64,000 nucleotides of DNA from JAAYDF01 sp964511155 (GCA_964511155.1 CAZEEJ010000004.1:5009-69008), one strand, 5' to 3'; positions 8,171-17,128 are shown, counted from the stretch's first letter. Made by a program: numbers and translations. The notes: a model not told the origin generated them from the sequence alone.

Positions 8171-8839
8171 TTACAGAAGCTGAAGGAGTTGCTCCGGCCG
8201 GTCGATGAGGTACTGCACGCCGGCGTCGGTGAGATTCTGCCGATCACGGAAGCCCCAGGTCACGCCGACGGTCATCAGACCGGCCTGGCGACCGGTCAAC
8301 ACGTCGATGCTCGAATCGCCGACCATCACCACCTCGGGCGGACGGAGGCGCATCTGCGAGAGAATCGGCCACACGGTGCGCGGGTCCGGCTTTCGCAGAC
8401 CGTCCGGGCGCGAGCCCTCGATAGCCACCCACGGGTAACGTCCGAACAGCGCCCCGACCAGCGGCTCCGTGTGCTCGTGCGGCTTGTTGGTCAGCACGGC
8501 CAGTTGAATGCGCTGCCCGGTCAGGGCATCCAGCAGCCCGGGGATGCCCGGGTACGGGCGGGTTTTGTCCAGCCGATGTTGGCGGTAGTGCGCGGTGACG
8601 GCCGCCACGACCTGGGCCACGGCGTCGGCGTCAAGCTGTTCGGCGACGGCCGCGTCCCCGTCGCACATCGCCCGGCGGCACAGGATGGGCAGTCCCTCCC
8701 CGATCCAGGCCCGGATCTGCATGGCGGTGCGGGCCGGGTAACCGCCCCCCTGCAAAGCCGCGTTGACCGCATCGGCGAGGTCGGCGAGGGTATCCGCAAG
8801 GGTGCCGTCAAGGTCGAAGATAACGCCCTTGATTCTCAT
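8171..8839 (-). CDS. gph: HAD hydrolase, phosphoglycolate phosphatase-like
   Basis: 222 residues from ATG 8839. HAD motif I is FDLDGTLADT at residues 8-17, motif II is the threonine in AVLTNKP, motif III is KPDPRTVW and motif IV is VMVGDSSIDV. The cap (AALQGGGYPARTAMQIRAWIGEG) is the small C1 helical type, as in Gph and PpaX. It probably removes phosphate from 2-phosphoglycolate, though other small phosphates are possible. Its ATG overlaps the stop of the L,D-transpeptidase gene by 4 nt. Longer upstream readings belong to that gene in another frame. Confidence 0.85.
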   Translation of the reverse strand: MRIKGVIFDLDGTLADTLADLADAVNAALQGGGYPARTAMQIRAWIGEGLPILCRRAMCDGDAAVAEQLDADAVAQVVAAVTAHYRQHRLDKTRPYPGIPGLLDALTGQRIQLAVLTNKPHEHTEPLVGALFGRYPWVAIEGSRPDGLRKPDPRTVWPILSQMRLRPPEVVMVGDSSIDVLTGRQAGLMTVGVTWGFRDRQNLTDAGVQYLIDRPEQLLQLL

Positions 8840-9885
8840 CGGCCGGCCAGTCCGCCGCCCGTGTGATCGACGAAACGCACCGGGGTGCCCACCCGCACCA
8901 TCCGGCCGAGGCGCAGGGCGTCCCAGTTGGTCAGCCGAAAGCATCCGTGAGACCCGGTCTTGCCGATCAACTCCGGGTTGGGCGTGCCGTGGATGCCATA
9001 CCCCGGAAGGCTCAGACCGATCCAGAACCGGCCCACCGGGTTGCGCGGACCGGGCGGGATCTCCAGTCGGCTGGAGACCTTTTCCTTGACCTCCGGCCAC
9101 ATGCGCGGATCGAAGGTGTAGTTGGGATTCTCCGCCACCACGACGACCTCGGCGTTCTGCCGGGGCAGCTTGGCCTTGGAGGCGGCAATCGAGCAGTGGA
9201 ACAGAGCGATGAGCTGGCGGTCGGAGCCCACGGCCCGGATCACTTTCTCGGCGAGGTTGACTTCGAGATGCGCCGCTTGCGGCCAGGAGGCGCGCTCGGT
9301 CACGTTCGGGACAACGACCTTGTCGCCGGCCCGAAGCTGGTTGATCGACTTGCCGGGGTTCAGCGTGCTCAGCAGGTGGCGGGCACAATGGAACTTCTCG
9401 GCCAGCACCCAGTCGAGGGATTCATGCCCCAGCCGGCTGAGCTTGCTCTTGGCCACCCAGCTCTGCGGCACCGGCCCGACCTCGGCCAAGTCGGCCGCCT
9501 CGATCGTGTAGCGACCGAAAATTGTGTCCGGCGATAGCTTGAGTGCCGCCGCCGTGGCCGCGTCCAGTTCACCCGTGACCGGCAGGCCGCGCACCCGCTG
9601 GAACTCACGCGTGGCCAGGATAGTCTTCGGCCCGATGCGGCCGTCGATGAGCCCCGGCGAGAAACCGATGCCGTCCAGGGCCGCCTGCCAGGCGACCTGG
9701 CGGCGGAGGGCCGCTTCGCCGGCGGGCGCCTGAGCGAATGCCCCCGGGGTGGCCATCACGAGCAGAAGCGTCAGCCCACCCCGCGCGGCCGCCCAAACGG
9801 CTGCACGCCGCCCTCTGCTTCTCACACACGCATTTGGCCCGGTTCCCCGCTGCTCAACGATTCCGGCGATCCGTCGCGGCATCAT
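8836..9885 (-). CDS. L,D-transpeptidase (YkuD/ErfK) with peptidoglycan-binding domain
   Basis: 349 residues from ATG 9885, which has GGAGGTCG just upstream. Export signal about residues 30-55 (TLLLVMATPGAFA). A PG_binding_1 domain follows (LDGIGFSPGLIDGRIGPKT, EFQRVRGLPVTGELD), then a LysM-like stretch and the YkuD catalytic domain. The active site is HGTPNPELIG...SHGCFRL with nucleophile C315. Such enzymes cross-link peptidoglycan or attach proteins to it in the periplasm. A longer in-frame extension to 10152 reads into repeat DNA and is rejected. Confidence 0.92.
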   Translation of the reverse strand: MMPRRIAGIVEQRGTGPNACVRSRGRRAAVWAAARGGLTLLLVMATPGAFAQAPAGEAALRRQVAWQAALDGIGFSPGLIDGRIGPKTILATREFQRVRGLPVTGELDAATAAALKLSPDTIFGRYTIEAADLAEVGPVPQSWVAKSKLSRLGHESLDWVLAEKFHCARHLLSTLNPGKSINQLRAGDKVVVPNVTERASWPQAAHLEVNLAEKVIRAVGSDRQLIALFHCSIAASKAKLPRQNAEVVVVAENPNYTFDPRMWPEVKEKVSSRLEIPPGPRNPVGRFWIGLSLPGYGIHGTPNPELIGKTGSHGCFRLTNWDALRLGRMVRVGTPVRFVDHTGGGLAGR

Positions 9886-9987
9886 GTCGACCTCCTGTCC
9901 GGCCGGCTCCATCCGTGGCCGTTGACACAAGGACATCTTGCACCCACAACCATGATACCTCCCGCATGACGTAACGCAATACGGACA

Positions 9988-10064
9988 GTGAGCGAGGCAG
10001 CGAGACAGCGACACAGCAAGGCAGCGACACAGCGAGACAGCGAGGCAGCGAGACAGCGAGGCAA
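9988..10064. repeat. 8-nt tandem array, GCGAGACA type
   Basis: About nine units of AGCGAGGC/AGCGAGAC/AGCGACAC in strict 8-nt register. Similar 8-nt arrays with a different word occur at 24084, 38370 and 41219. It is followed by the short hairpin at 10072 and the AACAAGTT module. Confidence 0.85.
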
Positions 10065-10071
10065 TGCGTCC

Positions 10072-10096
10072 GTGTGCCACTGCTCTTTGAGCAGTG
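10072..10096. repeat. Short hairpin repeat (CACTGCTCTTTGAGCAGTG)
   Basis: Perfect 8-bp stem CACTGCTC/GAGCAGTG around TTT, preceded by GTGTGC. One of about ten copies in the window. Confidence 0.85.
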
Positions 10097-10117
10097 CTTC
10101 GGGTGCGTGGCTTGGAC

Positions 10118-10190
10118 CACGAACAAGTTCGCTTGGTCCCGGACACGAACAAGTTCGCTCGGTCCTCGCACGAACAAGTTCGCTCGGTCC
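10118..10190. repeat. Three tandem AACAAGTT modules
   Basis: GAACAAGTTCGCTYGGTCC occurs at 10120-10139, 10146-10165 and 10171-10190, spaced 25-26 nt. Each contains the partial palindrome GAACAAGTTC. Related words are found near 4460, 23958 and 26219. Downstream (10191-10322) is GATCAAGACCCACGATCGGG and CGGCTTGCCGCTTCGCGG-like sequence shared with 25195-25265, 38450 and 41167. Confidence 0.8.
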
Positions 10191-10322
10191 TGGTACCACG
10201 ACCGTTTCGCGATCAAGACCCACGATCGGGCTTGCCGCTTCGCGGCGAACACGTGCGAACACTCCTCGCGCCGAGCACTCGCCGACCTGATTCACCCAGG
10301 ATCCAGACACCGTCTGGCCGCG

Positions 10323-11513
10323 TCACCTTCCGTCGCCGGGCAGCGCCGCCACCAGATGGGCGAACCCCACAAGTTGTGACATACTGCTCTCGCCCGCTTC
10401 CACTTGGCGACGGGCATGGACGAGGATGCGGTCGCGGATCGTGGGGTTATAGCGGGCCAGCCGAGCCCACACGAAGGGGGCGTACCGGTACTTGTTGCGC
10501 CGGCCGGCGGCGCTGAGATGATCCGACACGTCGCCATCCTCCAGTAGCACCCGCGTCAGGAAGGTCTTTTCGAGCCGGGCCAGATCCTCGCGATCGAATA
10601 CGATCCCCCGCTCGACGCAGAGCACGATGAAGTCGGCGTTGATCGCGGCGTGTGAGTTGTCTTCGAAGGTCGTGCCGGGGCCGTCCAGCGGAGGGGCATA
10701 GGCCCACACGTACGCCTGGTCTTCCGTAAGCCGCAGTCGATTCTTCAGAAAGGTCGCCAGGGCCCGGGTGCGCTCGCGATAGCCGGCCTCGCCGGTCAGG
10801 TCGCCCAGGTGGACCCAGGTACGGGCCACGGTATTCTGCTGATTGAGCGGCAGATGCTTCTCCAGGTGCAGGCCGAACAGGTAGCCCTCCTCCCGCCCCG
10901 GCCCCTCGCGGTACTGGTCCGCGTGCTCGGCCACGCCTTCCGCGGCAACCGCCAAGAAGCGCTCCGCGTCGGCGGCGTACCGGGTCCGCAGCCGCTCGTC
11001 GCGGCGCACCGTCGAGGCGAACTGGGCCATCGGGGCCACGATCATACCCGTATGTACGGCCCATACATAATGCCTCCCCTGCGTGTACTTGGTGGAGCCC
11101 CAACCCTTGACCACGCGTTCGCGCAGCACGTCGATCCGCTCGTGGCGATCGTCGCGGGCGGCGATGATCGCGTTGCCGAGCCGCATGAACAGCTCGGCGT
11201 AGCGGGCCTCGCGCGTGGCGTCAAGCATCTCGGCCAGGGCGGCCAGCACATAACTGTGACCCCAGGCGATGCCGCCCTGGTCGTTGGTCACCGGGCCGGC
11301 CAGAGCCGCGTCCACCGCCTGCGTGACCTGTCGGTCGAATTGTTCGATCAGCCAGGCGCGAGCGGGGCCGGGCTCAAACCCCGCGGGCCGGGTGCCTGCC
11401 GCCGCTGTCGCCGGGCTCGCCACCCCCTGGGCGGCCGCGGGCATGGACGCCCACAGCACCAGCAAGCCCCACGACCCACCGATCCGAAACCGGGACCATC
11501 CTGAATCCGTCAT
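10323..11513 (-). CDS. Secreted alpha-toroid protein of unknown function
   Basis: 396 residues. A signal peptide spans about residues 1-29 (GLLVLWASMPAAAQG). The body is helical with repeated tryptophan/tyrosine-rich segments (GIAWGHSYVLAALAEMLDAT, GRHYVWAVHTGMIVAPMAQF, QNTVARTWVHLGDLTG, WAYAPPLDGPGTTFEDNSHA), the appearance of an (alpha/alpha)6 barrel as in several glycoside hydrolases and epimerases. I cannot assign a family or catalytic residues. It stands alone; the divergent Gfo/Idh/MocA gene begins 196 nt away, so the two may share a promoter region at 11514-11709. Confidence 0.65.
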   Translation of the reverse strand: MTDSGWSRFRIGGSWGLLVLWASMPAAAQGVASPATAAAGTRPAGFEPGPARAWLIEQFDRQVTQAVDAALAGPVTNDQGGIAWGHSYVLAALAEMLDATREARYAELFMRLGNAIIAARDDRHERIDVLRERVVKGWGSTKYTQGRHYVWAVHTGMIVAPMAQFASTVRRDERLRTRYAADAERFLAVAAEGVAEHADQYREGPGREEGYLFGLHLEKHLPLNQQNTVARTWVHLGDLTGEAGYRERTRALATFLKNRLRLTEDQAYVWAYAPPLDGPGTTFEDNSHAAINADFIVLCVERGIVFDREDLARLEKTFLTRVLLEDGDVSDHLSAAGRRNKYRYAPFVWARLARYNPTIRDRILVHARRQVEAGESSMSQLVGFAHLVAALPGDGR

Positions 11514-11709
11514 CGCTCGTCTGCTCCTGCCTGTAACCCTGATCTCGCAAGGTATCCTACCCCAAACCCGTCCCCATCGCCTCGACGGGGTTTGCGTCCC
11601 GCGGGCAGACGGTTACACTGCTGAGAGCCGGACACCGCTCCGGCATGCAGGCAGGACCGCGCGGGTGCGGCCACGAACGCCGCCCGGAATCCAGAGGAGG
11701 ATCAGACCC

Positions 11710-13149
11710 ATGGCAGGCACGAGATGGACCCGACGGCAATTGATGCAGAATGGAGTGGTCGGCGTTGCGGCGCTGGCGACGGCCGGCCTGCCCAAGGCCG
11801 CCCGCGGAGCGCTGGGGGCCAACGAGCGTATCCGCGTCGCGGTGGCCGGTATCAACGGCCGCGGCTCAGCACACATCAACGGATTCGCGGGCCTGGAGAA
11901 CGTCGAGATCGCCTATCTGATCGATCCGGACCGCCGCCTCTTCGACAAGCGCATCAAGCAGGTGCAGGAAAAGGGCGGCAGGGCGCCCCGGGTGGTCCAG
12001 GACCTGCGCCAGGCCCTCGAGGACAAGAACGTCCACGTGCTTTCGGTCGCGGCGCAGAACCATTGGCATTCGCTGATGACCATCTGGGCCTGCCAGGCGG
12101 GCAAGGATGTGTACGTCGAAAAACCGCTGAGCCACGACGTGCACGAGGGCCGTATCGCCGTCGAGGCAGCCCGCAAGTACAACCGCATCGTCCAGCACGG
12201 CACCCAGAGCCGCAGTAGCGGCGGTTTGGCCAACGTCATGGCGGTCATCCGGTCGGGGCAACTGGGCAAGCTGCTGGTCGCCCGCGGGCTGTGCTACAAG
12301 AAGCGCGACAGTATCGGCGTCAAGTCGCCCACCCTGCCGCCGCCGGAGGTGGACTTCAACCTCTGGCTCGGGCCGGCCGCGAACAGGCCCTACCACGAGA
12401 ACCTCGTCCACTACAACTGGCACTGGTTCTGGGACTTCGGCAACGGCGACATCGGTAACCAGGGCGTCCACGAGATGGACATCGCCCGATGGGGGATCGA
12501 GGGAGCGACCCTTCCGCGAAGCGTCATCAGCCTGGGCGGGCGGTTCGGCTACGAGGACCAGGGCCAGACCGCCAACACCCAGATCGCCGTCATGGACTTC
12601 GGGCAGACCCAGTTGATCTTCGAAGTCCGCGGCCTCAAGACCGACCGCTACATGGACACCGGCGTGGGCAACATCTTCCACCTGGAAGGTGGTACAATCG
12701 TCGGCCAGAAGCTCTACCCGGCGGGCAGCAACGAAGCCGCCCCCCTGCCGAAGGTGGACGACTCTCGTGGACCGGGATCAGGCCCCTTCGAAAACTTCAT
12801 CGCCGCCGTCCGCAGCCGCAAGGTCAACGACCTCAACGCCGACGTGCTCGAGGGCCACTACTCCAGCGCTCTGTGCCACTTGGCCAATATCTCCTATCGG
12901 CTCGGCGAGGAAGTCCCGTTCGAGCCGCGCACCGGGGCCTTCGGTGACAACCAGGACGCCTACGAGACCCTCGCGCGGATGCAGGACCACCTCAAGGGCA
13001 ACGGACTGAACCTCGAAGCGCTCAAGTACCGGCTCGGGCGCAAGATCGAGGTGGACGCCAAGGCAGAGAAGATCACCAACGACGCCGAGGCCGACCGCAT
13101 GCTCACCGGCAGTTACCGACAGCCGTTCGTGGTGCCTGAGACGATATGA
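11710..13149 (+). CDS. Tat-exported Gfo/Idh/MocA oxidoreductase
   Basis: 479 residues from ATG 11710, preceded by a strong GAGGAGGA. The twin-arginine signal is TRRQLMQNG followed by a hydrophobic stretch to about residue 36. The Rossmann domain starts IRVAVAGINGRGSAH and carries the EKPLSHDVHE motif. The C-terminal domain includes GNQGVHEMDIARWG. These NAD(P)-dependent enzymes oxidise sugars or inositols; exported ones are abundant in Planctomycetota and usually carry their cofactor through the Tat pathway. The stop overlaps the start of the next membrane gene by 4 nt. Confidence 0.93.
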   Translation: MAGTRWTRRQLMQNGVVGVAALATAGLPKAARGALGANERIRVAVAGINGRGSAHINGFAGLENVEIAYLIDPDRRLFDKRIKQVQEKGGRAPRVVQDLRQALEDKNVHVLSVAAQNHWHSLMTIWACQAGKDVYVEKPLSHDVHEGRIAVEAARKYNRIVQHGTQSRSSGGLANVMAVIRSGQLGKLLVARGLCYKKRDSIGVKSPTLPPPEVDFNLWLGPAANRPYHENLVHYNWHWFWDFGNGDIGNQGVHEMDIARWGIEGATLPRSVISLGGRFGYEDQGQTANTQIAVMDFGQTQLIFEVRGLKTDRYMDTGVGNIFHLEGGTIVGQKLYPAGSNEAAPLPKVDDSRGPGSGPFENFIAAVRSRKVNDLNADVLEGHYSSALCHLANISYRLGEEVPFEPRTGAFGDNQDAYETLARMQDHLKGNGLNLEALKYRLGRKIEVDAKAEKITNDAEADRMLTGSYRQPFVVPETI

Positions 13150-13883
13150 CCACAGTTGACGCCGCTGTGCCGTTTTCGTGGCGCCTGGCATGGGCTCTGG
13201 GGGCCGGCTGCCTCGTGGCCCTGCCCGTCGGATGGCTGCTGGCCACGCTGGTCCTGTTGCCGTTCTTCCTCGGGCTGTTCTTTTGCATGTTGCTGGGCCT
13301 GCTGGTCGGGGCCGTCATCTTCCGCATCGCCGCCCCGACCATGCCCATCGCCCGGCCCGCGCTGTGGGCGGCGGGATTACTCGTCACCGCCCTCGTCTGC
13401 TTCGTGAGTCTGGTCGGCGAATACTACAACGTGCGCGGCTACGATCTCCCGGTGCCCGGGGCCGGCGGATGGAGCCGCCACTCGGTCGATGGCGATGCCA
13501 CGACCTGCGTGCGGGAGTCCTTTCCGCATCAATCCTTCGGGCCCGAGCAGGTCGCCCGACTGCGATCCGAAACCCGCGAGAACTTCCTGAAGCTGCTGGC
13601 CACGCACTATCCGCCGGGCGGCCTCCTGGGCTTTGCCCGCTGGAGTCTGAGCGGTCAACCGCTCGATTGCCCACGGGTTTTCAGCCCGCACACCGAGTCG
13701 CTGGCTCCCAAGCAGGGCGGCGTCAAGTGGGTGATCCGGCTGGTGCTGGCCTTCGTTCTGACGGCCGGAGCGATCCTGTCGCAGGTGCTCGGCCTGGCCC
13801 GCATACCACGGGCACCCGGCACCGATGATCCTGCCGAAACCGAGCCCCAACCCGACGCGGAGGCTCGGAAAATCGCCCCCTGA
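13146..13883 (+). CDS. Membrane protein of unknown function, coupled to the oxidoreductase
   Basis: 245 residues. Three or four hydrophobic helices lie near residues 14-38, 38-62 and 72-92, plus one at about 197-217. The middle (about residues 95-195) is soluble, with two cysteines (TTCVRES, PLDCPRV). The start overlaps the stop of the upstream Gfo/Idh/MocA gene, indicating one transcript. I do not recognise the family. Confidence 0.65.
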   Translation: MTTVDAAVPFSWRLAWALGAGCLVALPVGWLLATLVLLPFFLGLFFCMLLGLLVGAVIFRIAAPTMPIARPALWAAGLLVTALVCFVSLVGEYYNVRGYDLPVPGAGGWSRHSVDGDATTCVRESFPHQSFGPEQVARLRSETRENFLKLLATHYPPGGLLGFARWSLSGQPLDCPRVFSPHTESLAPKQGGVKWVIRLVLAFVLTAGAILSQVLGLARIPRAPGTDDPAETEPQPDAEARKIAP

Positions 13884-13933
13884 TCCGCCTTTGCAGGCTC
13901 CGCGGATTCGCATACACTTACGATGTAGCAGAA

Positions 13934-14030
13934 ACCCACGGGGTGCCACCCGTGGGCTTGGAGTTGCGAGCAGCCCACGGGTTGCAAAGCCCACGGGTTG
14001 CAAAGCCCACGGGTTGCAACCCGTGGGCTC
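13934..14030. repeat. 16-nt tandem repeats ending in a palindrome
   Basis: GCCCACGGGTTGCAAA repeats three times from 13974, and the last unit runs into its own inverse (CCCACGGGTTGCAACCCGTGGG). A diverged palindrome, CCCACGGGGTGCCACCCGTGGG, lies at 13935-13956. It sits between the membrane gene and the tsaC fusion. Confidence 0.8.
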
Positions 14031-14049
14031 GGCCCGCACATGCGAGGTG

Positions 14050-15183
14050 ATGTACCGCCATATGCCCGCCGCGATCCACAAGCTCGACCCGATCGACACC
14101 CACGCGGATGCGATCCGCGAGGGGGTAGCCTGCCTTGCCGCCGGCGGGCTGGTCATCTTCCCGACCGAGACCGTTTACGGGGTCGGAGCCAACGCTGCCG
14201 ACCCGCGGGCGCTGGCCCGCCTTCGCGAGGTCAAAGGCCGGGCGGAGACCAAGCCGTTCACCGTGCACATCGGCTCACGCTCGGCCGTGGGACGGTTCGT
14301 GCCGGACCTGTCTGGCGTCGGCCGCCGCCTGGTCGAGAAGGCGTGGCCAGGCCCCCTGACCCTCGTGTTTCAGGTGCCCGAACCCGGCGCGGCGCCCGTT
14401 ATTCGCGACACCTCCACCACGCACATCGAGGCCATGTATCACGAGGGCACCATCGGCATCCGCTGCCCGGATGATACCGTCGCCGCTCAACTGCTCAGTG
14501 GCTGCACCTTCCCGGTGGTCGCCGCCAGCGCGAATCCTGTCGGCGAGCCCCCCCCGGTCGACGGCGACCAGGCCCGGGAAGCACTCGGCGGACACGTGGA
14601 CCTGGTCCTCGACGCCGGCCGATGCCGTTACGGCAAGGCTTCCACCATCGTGCGCGTGAACCACAACGGCTGCGAAGTCCTCCGCGAAGGCGTATTCGAC
14701 GCCCGGACCATCCGCCGCCTGGCCCGCTTGAACTTTCTGCTCGTCTGCTCCGGAAACACCTGCCGAAGTGCCATGGGCGAAGCCATTCTCAGACGCCTCC
14801 TGGCCGAACGGCTCGGCTGCGAAGAAGCCGCCCTCGCGGAGCGTGGCTATCACGTCGAGTCCGCCGGCACGATGGCCTCCCCGGGAGCACCCGCCTCCGT
14901 CGGAGCCGTCGCCGCCCTGATGGGCCGAGGCATCGACCTCGCCCGCCACCGCTCCACCCCGCTGACCCTTGAAGCCCTGCACCGTGCGGACTACATTCTC
15001 GCCATGACCGCCGGCCACCGCAGCAGCGTCGGGGCCCTCCTGCCCGCCGCCCTGGATCGCTGCCGACTGGTCGATGAAACCGACGTCGAGGATCCCATGG
15101 GCGGCGACGCGGCAACCTATACACAATGCGCCCAACGCATCGAGCGAGCCCTGCGGCGCCAACTGGAGGAGATACCACTTTGA
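14050..15183 (+). CDS. TsaC/Sua5 threonylcarbamoyl-AMP synthase fused to low-MW protein (arginine) phosphatase
   Basis: 377 residues from ATG 14050 (14062 also possible). Residues about 20-215 are the YrdC/Sua5 domain (GGLVIFPTETVYGVGANA, KGRAETKPFTVH, WPGPLTLVF, IGIRCPDD, ASANPVGEPP), which makes the intermediate for tRNA t6A. Residues about 229-375 are a low-molecular-weight phosphatase with the loop VCSGNTCRS, nucleophile C233, and the late acid loop DVEDPMGG. Thr after GN in the loop matches B. subtilis YwlE, a protein-arginine phosphatase, not the Ile of tyrosine phosphatases. In Bacillus ywlC, ywlE and rpiB are neighbours; here the first two are fused and rpiB follows. Confidence 0.93.
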   Translation: MYRHMPAAIHKLDPIDTHADAIREGVACLAAGGLVIFPTETVYGVGANAADPRALARLREVKGRAETKPFTVHIGSRSAVGRFVPDLSGVGRRLVEKAWPGPLTLVFQVPEPGAAPVIRDTSTTHIEAMYHEGTIGIRCPDDTVAAQLLSGCTFPVVAASANPVGEPPPVDGDQAREALGGHVDLVLDAGRCRYGKASTIVRVNHNGCEVLREGVFDARTIRRLARLNFLLVCSGNTCRSAMGEAILRRLLAERLGCEEAALAERGYHVESAGTMASPGAPASVGAVAALMGRGIDLARHRSTPLTLEALHRADYILAMTAGHRSSVGALLPAALDRCRLVDETDVEDPMGGDAATYTQCAQRIERALRRQLEEIPL

Positions 15184-15665
15184 AGAAAATCGCCCTCGGA
15201 GCCGACCACCGGGGCTACCAGGCCAAGGAGAAGGTCAAGACCCTGCTCGCATCCATGGGCTACGAGGTCCTGGACTTCGGGACCGACTCGCCCAATAGCT
15301 TCGACTACCCGGATGCGGCCTACCCGGCCTGTCAGGCAGTCGTCGCCGGTGAAGCCATCTGCGGAATCCTGATGTGCGGCACGGGAATCGGCATGTCCAT
15401 CACCGCCAACAAGGTGCGGGGCATCCGTGCGGCCGTGTGCCACGACGAGGTCACCACCGAGCTGTCCCGCCGTCACAACGATGCCAACGTCCTCTGCCTG
15501 CCCGCGGACCTGATCGGCGAGGAACTCACCCGCCGCATTGTCGATGTCTGGCTGAAGGCCCGGTTCGAGGGCGGCCGGCACGAACGCCGCCTCCGCAAGA
15601 TCTCCGACATCGAGGGCGACCAGGGCACCTGTTCGCCCCCGGATCAGCCCGAGGAGGGTTCGTGA
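15180..15665 (+). CDS. rpiB: Ribose-5-phosphate isomerase B
   Basis: 161 residues from TTG 15180, which has GGAGGA nine bases upstream and overlaps the preceding stop by 4 nt. An upstream ATG gives an unlikely N-terminus. Motifs are ALGADHRGYQAKE, the catalytic cysteine in LMCGTGIGMSI, and VCHDEVTTELSRRHNDANVL. It interconverts ribose-5- and ribulose-5-phosphate in the cytoplasm. Translational coupling to the tsaC/phosphatase fusion preserves the ywlC-ywlE-rpiB neighbourhood known from Firmicutes. Confidence 0.93.
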   Translation: MKKIALGADHRGYQAKEKVKTLLASMGYEVLDFGTDSPNSFDYPDAAYPACQAVVAGEAICGILMCGTGIGMSITANKVRGIRAAVCHDEVTTELSRRHNDANVLCLPADLIGEELTRRIVDVWLKARFEGGRHERRLRKISDIEGDQGTCSPPDQPEEGS

Positions 15666-15785
15666 CTTTCAGGCAGGGTTCGGGAGCCGTGACCAGGATT
15701 CGGAAGCCGTGACGCGGCCGGTGCGAAGCCGCAAGCGGCCGCACTGCGTCAAGCGCAGTGGCCCACGCCCCCACCCCCGCTCAGT

Positions 15786-15990
15786 ACCCCCCAGTTGCAT
15801 TCTGCGACCGGGGGGAATGGAGAATGAGGAATGGAGAATTGAGAAAAAGCCGCCTTCTATGCCTGCCGCCCCACCTCACCACCAGTGAGGTTCACCGGCT
15901 GTCCACGGGAGACACGGTTTCTCACTTCTCACTTCTCACTTTTTCCGCGTTGCGCAATGCAATGTTGGGGAGTACTCAGTACTCATCACT
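15786..15990. repeat. Purine/pyrimidine hairpin repeat, copy 2
   Basis: Same order as 3031-3235: CCCCAGTTGCATTC, a GGAATGGAGAATGAGG-rich purine arm, a variable centre, a TTTCTCACTTCTCAC pyrimidine arm, then a GCGTTGCGCAATGCAA palindrome more decayed than copy 1. With 15666-15785, which holds a GAAGCCGCAAGCGGC hairpin, it fills the gap after rpiB. Confidence 0.7.
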
Positions 15991-17024
15991 CACAACTGAA
16001 TGACCACCCGCGCATCGGTACAGGCACTCTCTTTCTCAGCCAGCGCGATCGCAACCGAATGCCGGCTCTCCTCGGGCGTACTCCGCGTGGGTCGTTCGTT
16101 CCGCTCGATACAGCCCAGAAAGTAGTCGATCTCGTTGAAGTACCCGTCGCCGCCCGGGGGCATCTCCGGCGTTTCCGGCTGCTGGCCCGACCGATAGAGG
16201 GTCACCGGCTTCCCCGAGGACAGATCCCAGAGTATGGCCGCCTGCTCGAAAACGGCGGTATAGCCCATGTTGAAGCCGAAGCCGGTCGGCAGGTCCCAGC
16301 ATCCCTCGAGTTGCACCACCGGTGTACCGGCGTAGTGCCACAGAGCATGCACACGGTCGGCGGCTCCGTTCGGCAGAATGCAGGCCTGGGCCGTGACGGC
16401 TTGGGGTGGACCGAGCAGGCCGAGCACGTAGTCCACGTCGTGCACGTGCAGGTCGAGGATCGCCCCGCCGCTCAACTCGGGGTTTAACGCCCAACTGTTC
16501 AGCGAGTAAGCAGGCGCCTCCGCCTGCCGTCGCAGATGCAACGCCTGCAGGGCACCGAAACGCTGGTCCGTAATCGCCTTCGCGAGGTAGACGTACTCCG
16601 GCCAGAAGCGAATGCACTGGGCGATCATGAACCGGCCCGGCGCCCCGTCCGCAGCCACGAGCATCTCGTCACAATCCGCGAGGTTCAGTGCCATGGGCTT
16701 CTCGCAGAGCACGTGTTTCCCCGCGCGCAACGCGGCGGTGACGATCTCGCGATGCGTGAACGTGGGCGTGCAGATATCCACCAGCTCGACTCGCGGGTCG
16801 GCCACCAGATCCTGCCATGCGGTATAGGGTTTGATACTCCCCAGATCCCGCTTGGTACCCTGGGCATCCCCCAGATTCCCGCCGACCTTCGACCAGTCCC
16901 CTGCCCTCCGGTCGGCATCCTTGTCGCACAGGGCCACGACCTGAGCCCGGCCGCTCAGCTTCTCATACTGGTTGAAGTGATTCCGCCCAATGAATCCCGC
17001 ACCGATCAGCCCCACTCGGATCAT
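15990..17024 (-). CDS. Gfo/Idh/MocA oxidoreductase, cytoplasmic
   Basis: 344 residues from ATG 17024, with GGGAGGAAAG as ribosome site. Longer in-frame readings run into hairpin repeats and are rejected. The NAD-binding start is IRVGLIGAGFIGRNHFNQY; the family motif is CEKPMALNLADCDEM; the C-terminal domain has GGAILDLHVHDVDYVLGLLG. No signal peptide, unlike the other Gfo/Idh/MocA protein at 11710. It likely oxidises a sugar or polyol derivative. Stands alone, its stop abutting repeat copy 2. Confidence 0.92.
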   Translation of the reverse strand: MIRVGLIGAGFIGRNHFNQYEKLSGRAQVVALCDKDADRRAGDWSKVGGNLGDAQGTKRDLGSIKPYTAWQDLVADPRVELVDICTPTFTHREIVTAALRAGKHVLCEKPMALNLADCDEMLVAADGAPGRFMIAQCIRFWPEYVYLAKAITDQRFGALQALHLRRQAEAPAYSLNSWALNPELSGGAILDLHVHDVDYVLGLLGPPQAVTAQACILPNGAADRVHALWHYAGTPVVQLEGCWDLPTGFGFNMGYTAVFEQAAILWDLSSGKPVTLYRSGQQPETPEMPPGGDGYFNEIDYFLGCIERNERPTRSTPEESRHSVAIALAEKESACTDARVVIQL

Positions 17025-17045
17025 AAACTTTCCTCCCGTATGGCG

Positions 17046-17128
17046 GTGTGCCACCGCTCCTCGAGCCGTTCGCGGTGTGCCACCGCTCTTTGAGCAGTGC
17101 GCCGTGTGCAACCGCTCTTTGAGCAGTG
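17046..17128. repeat. Three tandem short-hairpin repeats
   Basis: GTGTGCCACCGCTCTTTGAG-type units at 17046-17069 (decayed), 17075-17099 and 17104-17128, spaced 29 nt. They differ from the main form by CACCGCTC instead of CACTGCTC, which weakens the stem. Confidence 0.8.

Noticed and set aside
9886..10152. N-terminal extension of the L,D-transpeptidase
   Set aside because: The extra residues come from the 8-nt array and hairpins; a good ribosome site and signal peptide support the ATG at 9885.
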